IMG/VR virus record: IMGVR_UViG_3300032325_000065
Coordinates: 1 to 25,406 of that record
Strand: one strand, 5' to 3'
From: a virus
Length of the DNA stretch: 25,406 bases
Shown here: positions 21,922-25,406 of the stretch, one piece after another
Layout: every line of letters starts with the position of its first letter
Numbering within the stretch: the stretch's first letter is position 1
Made by a program: the position numbers and the translations under genes
The notes under the pieces: generated by a model
The model's database searches: none
What the model was told of the DNA's origin: nothing
Seen by the model: the letters and a program-made list of their open reading frames with translations, nothing else

Positions 21922-22400
21922 TAATTACTCCTAGCGAATTGGTTGTGGTATTGTTGACGCATTTTTTCTGCTTCAAGAATTGCATCATTAATATTTTTAA
22001 ACAAAGATGAGGTATGTAATTTTTTATTTATCCTAAATTCAACTCTCCATCTATTTCGATTTTTAATCCAAATAACATTTTTATAACCACTTAAATTATT
22101 TTTTTGTAAAAATCTATTAAATCCATTTTGACTTCTTGTGGCAGGTCTTAAATTTTCAATTTTATTGTTTAATTTATTTCCATCTTTATGATCAACAAAT
22201 TCAGGCATTTTGCCATAAAACATTAAATAAATTATTCGATGGATTCTAAATTGTTTGTTATTTATTTGAATATAAAAATAACCACATTTGCTAAATGATC
22301 CTGCCTTATTACCAATTTTTTGTCCACCTTTAGTTATCTTCCAAAATAACTCGCCATCTCGATACTCAAATAAATTCTTCACTAATTCTTGTGTAATCAT
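21921..22400 (-). CDS. Free-standing HNH homing endonuclease with AP2-like domain
   Basis: A 159-aa protein. Residues 1-50 are YRDGELFWKITKGGQKIGNK and YFYIQINNKQFRIHRIIYLM; residues 55-95 the HNH core FVDHKDGNKLNNKIENLRPA (HKDGN...NN...NLR) with TRSQN; residues 100-150 the AP2-like DNA-binding part SGYKNVIWIKNRNRWRVEF, NINDAILEAEKMRQQYHNQF. The codons are much more A/T-rich than those of its neighbours (long AAA/AAT/TTT runs), a mark of recent acquisition. It is inserted neatly between the regulator (ATGA overlap) and nuclease (TAATG), so it does not disrupt either. It cleaves at or near a homing site, probably in intron-less or HNH-less relatives. Confidence 0.93.
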   Translation of the reverse strand: MITQELVKNLFEYRDGELFWKITKGGQKIGNKAGSFSKCGYFYIQINNKQFRIHRIIYLMFYGKMPEFVDHKDGNKLNNKIENLRPATRSQNGFNRFLQKNNLSGYKNVIWIKNRNRWRVEFRINKKLHTSSLFKNINDAILEAEKMRQQYHNQFARSN

Positions 22401-22669
22401 TGATTTTCTTCTCCATCGTTAAGTGAAGCATTGACTCTGACAGTTTGTATTGCTTTGCTAATATTTGGCACGCCTAACAGATCAGGCCTCAAGTCATAGG
22501 GCTGAAGTCTGCCATCGGTTAACTGGGCAATTTCCTTCAAGTATTTGACAGGAATACCCTTGTTTTTCCATTGGTAGACAATGCTCTCAGACACCGATAA
22601 GGCATAGGCAATGCCCTTGACTGTCTTAAACTCAATCAGCAGTTTGTTAAAATTGTTGACGGATTCCAT
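22397..22669 (-). CDS. Cro/YdaS-like helix-turn-helix regulator
   Basis: A 90-aa protein with a strong RBS (AAAGGAGTAAATATG). KTVKGIAYALSVSESIVYQW (residues 15-34) is a helix-turn-helix, followed by KNKGIPVKYLKEIAQLTDG and the YDLRPDLL tail that is typical of YdaS/Cro family repressors of phages. It lies first in the leftward operon, facing the divergent control region, so it probably binds the inverted repeat there and sets the balance between leftward and rightward transcription. No CI-type partner is in the window. Confidence 0.87.
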   Translation of the reverse strand: MESVNNFNKLLIEFKTVKGIAYALSVSESIVYQWKNKGIPVKYLKEIAQLTDGRLQPYDLRPDLLGVPNISKAIQTVRVNASLNDGEENQ

Positions 22670-22698
22670 ATTTACTCCTTTGTATTAAGAAACAGTAG

Positions 22699-22727
22699 TT
22701 TACAACAAATATAAAAATAATTGTAAA
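22699..22727. promoter_or_regulatory. Inverted-repeat operator with leftward promoter candidate
   Basis: TTTACAA (22699-22705) and TTGTAAA (22721-22727) are perfect inverted arms separated by 15 bp. Read leftward they also give -35 TTTACA and -10 TGTAAA with a 17-nt spacer, so a repressor on the arms would cover the promoter. The position right before the YdaS-like gene supports autoregulation. The -10 match is poor (4 of 6). Confidence 0.55.
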
Positions 22728-22733
22728 TAAATG

Positions 22734-22762
22734 TTGCAAAGTGTTAAAAATAGGAATATAGT
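22734..22762 (+). promoter_or_regulatory. Rightward sigma70-type promoter
   Basis: -35 TTGCAA (22734-22739), 17-nt spacer, -10 TATAGT (22757-22762; 5 of 6 to consensus). It lies 43 nt before the first rightward gene and just beyond the inverted repeat, so one bound regulator could affect both directions. Confidence 0.68.
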
Positions 22763-22805
22763 TCTTATAAGCAGTAATTATTAACCAAGTGAAAGAAAGT
22801 GAAAA

Positions 22806-23003
22806 ATGAAAACATTTAAGTGGGTAGTTGAATTTGAAGTTACAGAAAACTGGGTAGAAGATGGCTTTAACATAACAGAAGATAGAGCTAACGACATGAT
22901 TGCTAATGCTTTGCCGTATGCTTACGGATCAGAATACAAAGCTACTGTGATTAAATCTCCTAGTGCAAAGTTAATTGCAAAAACTCAAGGAGAAACGGCA
23001 TGA
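22806..23003 (+). CDS. Small early protein, 65 aa (MKTF series 1)
   Basis: MKTFKWVVEFEVTENWVEDG, then FNITEDRANDMIANALPYAY and a lysine-rich end. Predicted mixed alpha/beta, cytosolic, no known family. The first gene after the rightward promoter. The start context AAAGTGAAAAATGAAAA lacks a classical RBS but matches the context of the ssDNA-binding protein gene. It shares its first 12 nt with the next two genes. Stop overlaps the next ATG (ATGA). Confidence 0.75.
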   Translation: MKTFKWVVEFEVTENWVEDGFNITEDRANDMIANALPYAYGSEYKATVIKSPSAKLIAKTQGETA

Positions 23004-23227
23004 AAACATTTAACTGGACTAAAGATCAAACAACTGGCGAACACCAGCTTGTTTTGGCAGACGGATATTACGCAGTCGTGCCAACTGTTGCTGGCGATTG
23101 GTATGCTGGCTTTTCCAAGCATGGTGATGTTTGCCTTGAGCAAGATAGCGATAATGACATCCAGCATTTTGATAGCTGGCAAACTGCTCGTAAGTGGTGT
23201 GAAAACAAAGCAAAGGATCAAATATGA
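23000..23227 (+). CDS. Small early protein, 75 aa (MKTF series 2)
   Basis: MKTFNWTKDQTTGEHQLVLA, DGYYAVVPTVAGDWYAGFSK, then HFDSWQTARKWCENKAKDQ. Beta-rich with many Trp, cytosolic; probably a small compact fold. RBS AAGGAGAAACGGCATG is strong. It overlaps both neighbours by 4 nt, so translation is coupled. No family recognised. A minus-strand reading over the same span has no RBS or neighbours and is an artefact. Confidence 0.8.
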   Translation: MKTFNWTKDQTTGEHQLVLADGYYAVVPTVAGDWYAGFSKHGDVCLEQDSDNDIQHFDSWQTARKWCENKAKDQI

Positions 23228-23310
23228 AAACATTTCTTGAAGCCATAATTGCCTTTACCGTTATGTTTGGCCCAGCACTTGCAATATGGGCATTAAACAT
23301 CCGATTTTAA
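23224..23310 (+). CDS. Small membrane peptide, 28 aa (MKTF series 3)
   Basis: MKTFLEAIIAFTVMFGPALA followed by IWALNIRF. One hydrophobic segment (residues 6-23) makes it a probable single-span inner-membrane peptide. The ATG overlaps the preceding stop (ATGA), and the first 12 nt are identical to those of the two preceding genes. Being so short, it is less certain than its neighbours. Confidence 0.6.
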   Translation: MKTFLEAIIAFTVMFGPALAIWALNIRF

Positions 23311-23323
23311 GTAGTACCAGTAC

Positions 23324-23352
23324 GGATTCTCTGGGTAAAAGAATCCATTTTT
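23324..23352 (+). terminator. Hairpin terminator or attenuator before the ssDNA-binding gene
   Basis: GGATTCT (23324-23330) and AGAATCC (23340-23346) make a perfect 7-bp stem with loop CTGGGTAAA, followed by ATTTTT (23347-23352). It lies 18 nt before ATG 23371 and so separates the three small genes from the ssDNA-binding gene. It may terminate part of the transcripts or work as an attenuator or mRNA stabiliser. Confidence 0.68.
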
Positions 23353-23370
23353 GAAAAAGTGAGAAAAAAG

Positions 23371-23946
23371 ATGAAAGTAATAACCAACAAATGCAGAGCC
23401 TCTTATTTATCTTGGCATACCCCAAGAGAAGGTCTAGATGGCAAGATGTCTTACTCTGTAGAACTCTTGATCCCTAAGTCTGACGTAGAAGGCATTGCCA
23501 AGATTAAGGCAGCCATGAAGTCAGCCCTAGAAAAGAAGTTTGGCGATTTGTCTAAAGTTAAGGGCCTCAAGAACCCACTTAAAGACGGTGATGGGCCTAA
23601 GCTAGATGGTTCAGCACACGCTGATGAGTATCATGGTCATTTCTACCTGCGAGTCAAATCATCTGAAAAGGTAGGCGTTATCGACCTCAAAGGCAAAGAG
23701 ATTACCAATGCAATGGACTTTGTATCTGGTGATTATTGCAGAGCAAGTATTACTGCAAGTGCCTACGATTCTAATATGGCTAAAGGCGTTACCTTTTACT
23801 TAAATAATCTGCAAAAGGTAGCTTCTGGTGACGCATTAGGTGGTGGTCGCACCACAGCAGCAGAGGACTTTGGTGTTCAATCTTCAGCTAGTGCAGACTT
23901 TAGTGATGCACCAAGTGATGCAGAAGCAAACCCAGTCCCATTCTGA
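23371..23946 (+). CDS. Single-stranded DNA-binding protein (Enc34/DUF2815 type)
   Basis: A 191-aa protein from ATG 23371. A GTG 12 nt upstream would add MRKK, but the ATG context repeats that of gene 22806. ASYLSWHTPREGLDGKMSYS, VELLIPKSDVEGIAKIKAAM, DEYHGHFYLRVKSSEKVGV, and GDYCRASITASAYDSNMAKG match the DUF2815/Enc34-type OB-fold ssDNA-binding proteins. YLNNLQKVASGDALGGGRTT then AAEDFG is the family's typical end of the fold. The C-terminus is acidic and flexible (SADFSDAPSDAEANPVPF), as in SSBs that use the tail to recruit partners. It covers ssDNA in phage replication and recombination. Confidence 0.92.
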   Translation: MKVITNKCRASYLSWHTPREGLDGKMSYSVELLIPKSDVEGIAKIKAAMKSALEKKFGDLSKVKGLKNPLKDGDGPKLDGSAHADEYHGHFYLRVKSSEKVGVIDLKGKEITNAMDFVSGDYCRASITASAYDSNMAKGVTFYLNNLQKVASGDALGGGRTTAAEDFGVQSSASADFSDAPSDAEANPVPF

Positions 23947-24139
23947 GATCACGCTTGATTGGCTTTTGGCTGAGTATGTCTATCAGCCAAAGCCAGTTCT
24001 ACAAGCTCATTCTGTGAGCCTGATGGACATCAAAAATGATTATCCTGAATTGGAACGAGGCAAACCTTTGACTAAGCTAGAGAAAGCCAAGAAAGCCAAG
24101 ATTGATGCTGAAATAGCACACATGAAAGCCAATAAATGA
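23918..24139 (+). CDS. Hypothetical small protein, 73 aa
   Basis: Frame is open from 23840, but the first part overlaps the ssDNA-binding gene by over 100 nt; I suggest ATG 23918 (MQKQTQSHSEITLDWLLAEY), leaving a 29-nt overlap. The RBS is unclear, so the start is uncertain. ELERGKPLTKLEKAKKAKID is a basic, helical C-terminus. The end overlaps rusA by 4 nt (ATGA). Function unknown; coupling to RusA suggests a nucleic-acid-related role. Confidence 0.6.
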   Translation: MQKQTQSHSEITLDWLLAEYVYQPKPVLQAHSVSLMDIKNDYPELERGKPLTKLEKAKKAKIDAEIAHMKANK

Positions 24140-24501
24140 AGGTTATGCTAGAACTTCCACACCCACCTAGTGTGAATGTGTATTACAGGCGATCAGGTCA
24201 CCATATGCATATCAGCGAAAAGGGCAGGAAGTTTAAGCTCAACGTATCAGAAATTATTGCAACGCATCACCACATTAAATTTAATATGCTCAGACTTAAA
24301 GTACACATTGATTACTATCCACCGACTAAACGTAAAACGGACATTGACAATCGGATTAAGGCAGTCTTAGACTCACTCACCGATGCTGGGCTATGGGTTG
24401 ATGACGAGCAGGTCGATGAGCTGTCTATTAAGCGTATGCCAGTTTATAAAGGTGGCAAGGTTGTAGTGACTGTTGAAACTTTGGAGAGCCAAGATGAATG
24501 A
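24136..24501 (+). CDS. rusA: RusA-family Holliday junction resolvase
   Basis: A 121-aa protein. LPHPPSVNVYYRRSG is the RusA N-terminal signature, and KTDIDNRIKAVLDSLTDAGL (residues 74-94) supplies the catalytic TDxDN...K with the two Asp metal ligands and the Lys. WVDDEQVDELSIKRMP gives the following Asp. Length is normal (120-130). As a dimer it resolves Holliday junctions and branched DNA formed during phage replication before packaging. All key residues are present. Overlaps both neighbours by 4-8 nt. Confidence 0.95.
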   Translation: MKVMLELPHPPSVNVYYRRSGHHMHISEKGRKFKLNVSEIIATHHHIKFNMLRLKVHIDYYPPTKRKTDIDNRIKAVLDSLTDAGLWVDDEQVDELSIKRMPVYKGGKVVVTVETLESQDE

Positions 24502-24646
24502 TTACCAGATAGCCATTTTTGGTAAGGATTGTCTAGTGCAATTTAAGCAAGAGCCTGACATCCATAGCATTGAAGCTGTGCGTAGGATATTAAACGAATT
24601 GACGGATCAACTCATTGAGAAGAAATTACATGGAAGAATTAATTGA
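24494..24646 (+). CDS. Hypothetical small protein, 50 aa
   Basis: MNDYQIAIFGKDCLVQFKQE, PDIHSIEAVRRILNELTDQL, IEKKLHGRIN. It overlaps the end of rusA (ATGAATGA) and the start of the next gene. An N-terminal strand pair and C-terminal helix are predicted. No family recognised; position in the seamless early operon supports it. Confidence 0.6.
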   Translation: MNDYQIAIFGKDCLVQFKQEPDIHSIEAVRRILNELTDQLIEKKLHGRIN

Positions 24647-24845
24647 TAATTTGGTTGTAGCTGCCAAAGATTCTGCAACATTGTTAGAAAAAGAAAAATG
24701 TTTTCATTTGGTGATTGATGTAATTAATAAGCACATGATTACATGGCCAGAAAGTGCAGATTCACAGTTGTGGAATCAGCGTCTGGATCGGTTAACAAAT
24801 TCTTTAATTGATGCTTTTGATATGGATGCTGAAAAACAAAAATGA
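24630..24845 (+). CDS. Hypothetical helical protein, 71 aa
   Basis: ATG 24630 (MEELIDNLVVAAKDSATLLE), with GAGAAG 10 nt upstream; a TTG 15 nt earlier would give an MRRNY start and is less likely. Three helices are predicted, KEKCFHLVIDVINKHMITW and WNQRLDRLTNSLIDAFDMDA. Cytosolic. It overlaps the next ATG (ATGA). No family recognised. Confidence 0.66.
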   Translation: MEELIDNLVVAAKDSATLLEKEKCFHLVIDVINKHMITWPESADSQLWNQRLDRLTNSLIDAFDMDAEKQK

Positions 24846-24994
24846 CTGAAATTGACAAGTTAAAACAAGAAATTGAGCTGCTCAAGCAGCAGGTGAAGGA
24901 TTGCCATCTGTACATGACTGACACACAGAAATGGCAAATGGCCAGAGATAACGCCAGTATTGAGCTAGATATGATGCTTGAGAGGTGTACATGA
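24842..24994 (+). CDS. Hypothetical coiled-coil peptide, 50 aa
   Basis: MTEIDKLKQEIELLKQQVKD then MARDNASIELDMMLERCT. A heptad-like helix in residues 3-20. The ATG overlaps the stop of the previous gene and its TGA the next ATG (ATGA). A minus-strand frame exists here, but the operon layout favours this one. Confidence 0.62.
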   Translation: MTEIDKLKQEIELLKQQVKDCHLYMTDTQKWQMARDNASIELDMMLERCT

Positions 24995-25194
24995 TCAATC
25001 AGATAGCACTAGCGATATGGTATTTAGTCGTATTTACAATGGTTATGGGATCAGTCATACTAGGATTGGTGCTATTGACACCTAGCAGACCTGATACGAT
25101 TGGCTATGACTGCCAGTTAGCACAGTACCCCCATGCAGTTGATGTGCCACAGGCATACATTCAAGCCTGTAGAGAAGCGAGGAAAAATAAATGA
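24991..25194 (+). CDS. Small membrane protein, 67 aa
   Basis: ATG 24991 with AGAGG 6 nt upstream; GTG 24985 would add two residues. Residues 5-30 (ALAIWYLVVFTMVMGSVILG) form one membrane-spanning helix, followed by a soluble tail (PSRPDTIGYDCQLAQYPHA) with two Cys. Family unknown; it could be an inner-membrane early protein. Its single Cys-rich tail would lie on one side of the membrane. Confidence 0.68.
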   Translation: MINQIALAIWYLVVFTMVMGSVILGLVLLTPSRPDTIGYDCQLAQYPHAVDVPQAYIQACREARKNK

Positions 25195-25355
25195 CAACAC
25201 CAGCAAAAATACTTGATCCACAACGCTTTACTTGGGTAAAACCAGAGGCTACAGATATTATGAAAACCTTTGAACGCTTTGGCTATGTACGACCATCCAA
25301 GAATTTATGGTTTCACGAAAAATGGGAACACTACAGGTTACCAAAAAATAAATAG
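25191..25355 (+). CDS. Hypothetical small protein, 54 aa
   Basis: MTTPAKILDPQRFTWVKPEA, TDIMKTFERFGYVRPSKNLW, FHEKWEHYRLPKNK. The motif T-D-I-M-x-T-F-x-R-F-G-Y resembles small helical phage proteins that occur at the ends of early operons; no named family. Its ATG overlaps the preceding TGA (ATGA). The last 18 nt overlap the antisense end of a possible minus-strand gene. Confidence 0.65.
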   Translation: MTTPAKILDPQRFTWVKPEATDIMKTFERFGYVRPSKNLWFHEKWEHYRLPKNK

Positions 25356-25406
25356 CACAATGATAGCCATCCAAGCGATGGCTAATCCTAGATCAACGTA
25401 CCACCA
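25338..25406 (-). CDS. C-terminal end of a membrane protein, cut by right edge
   Basis: Read leftward from the window edge, the last 22 codons give WWYVDLGLAIAWMAIIVLFI, FW, and then TAA (25340-25338). This is a clear membrane helix at a C-terminus and looks more protein-like than the plus-strand alternative (MIAIQAMANPRSTYH). It would converge with the rightward early genes. Too short to name; a holin-like or other membrane protein is possible. Confidence 0.45.
   Translation of the reverse strand, partial: WWYVDLGLAIAWMAIIVLFIFW

Noticed and set aside
22985-23300. Minus-strand ORFs opposite the small early genes
   Set aside because: They lack RBSs and the plus-strand genes form a seamless operon with ATGA overlaps.
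23840-23917. 99-aa version of the small gene before rusA
   Set aside because: It would run over 100 nt into the ssDNA-binding gene in another frame with a Q-rich, unnatural N-terminus.
25360-25406. Plus-strand gene start at the right edge (MIAIQAMANP)
   Set aside because: No RBS and weak composition; the minus-strand membrane segment is the better reading.
1-25406. tRNA genes
   Set aside because: No cloverleaf with TTCRANNY-type T-loop was seen by eye; a tRNAscan run would be needed to exclude it fully.

Overview
The window is part of a tailed-phage genome (Caudoviricetes), most likely a short-tailed podovirus-type phage. The evidence is a recognisable head and packaging module (small and large terminase subunits, a 762-aa portal, scaffold, HK97-fold major capsid protein, head-tail adaptor, P22 gp10-like tail hub) together with a small replication module. 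There are no ribosomal, tRNA or host metabolic genes. The DNA is A+T-rich and genes are tightly packed, often with TAATG or ATGA stop/start overlaps. The host cannot be identified from the sequence. Lysis genes, an integrase and a DNA polymerase are not in view. Both window edges cut genes.

Layout. Everything left of about 22.67 kb reads on the minus strand, and everything from 22.8 to 25.36 kb reads on the plus strand, away from a divergent control region (22670-22805) with an inverted-repeat operator candidate. The leftward early group is a Cro/YdaS-like regulator, a free-standing HNH endonuclease and a DUF2800/RecB-like nuclease, closed by a strong terminator (20885-20918). Next come a primase/VapE-type helicase and a repeat-rich 255-bp region that looks like an origin or control site (18554-18808). 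After a few small genes (zinc-binding or lipoprotein-like, DUF5856/ferritin-like, small conserved proteins) and a 572-aa protein with a polyvalent-protein-like segment, the packaging and virion genes follow leftward: TerS, TerL, portal, a fibre-like protein, coiled-coil protein, zinc-knuckle protein, scaffold, major capsid protein, 98-aa protein, terminator, 216-aa protein, adaptor, gp10-like hub, GNAT-like protein, S74-chaperone protein, a small Q/N/G-rich protein and a probable internal or tail protein cut by the left edge. The rightward early genes are three tiny ORFs that all begin MKTF, a hairpin terminator or attenuator, an Enc34/DUF2815-type ssDNA-binding protein, RusA, and several small ORFs.

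The main discovery is that the major capsid gene is split into three exons by two closely related ORF-less group I introns (250 and 237 nt; 7438-7687 and 6482-6718). For each I can place P1 with a U-G pair at the 5' splice site, P3, P7, P8, P9 and a P10 candidate. The two copies differ by compensatory changes in several helices. Splicing at the predicted sites restores one 327-aa capsid protein. Each intron has its own internal guide sequence matched to its own exon, which suggests that one ribozyme family moved within the gene and re-targeted.
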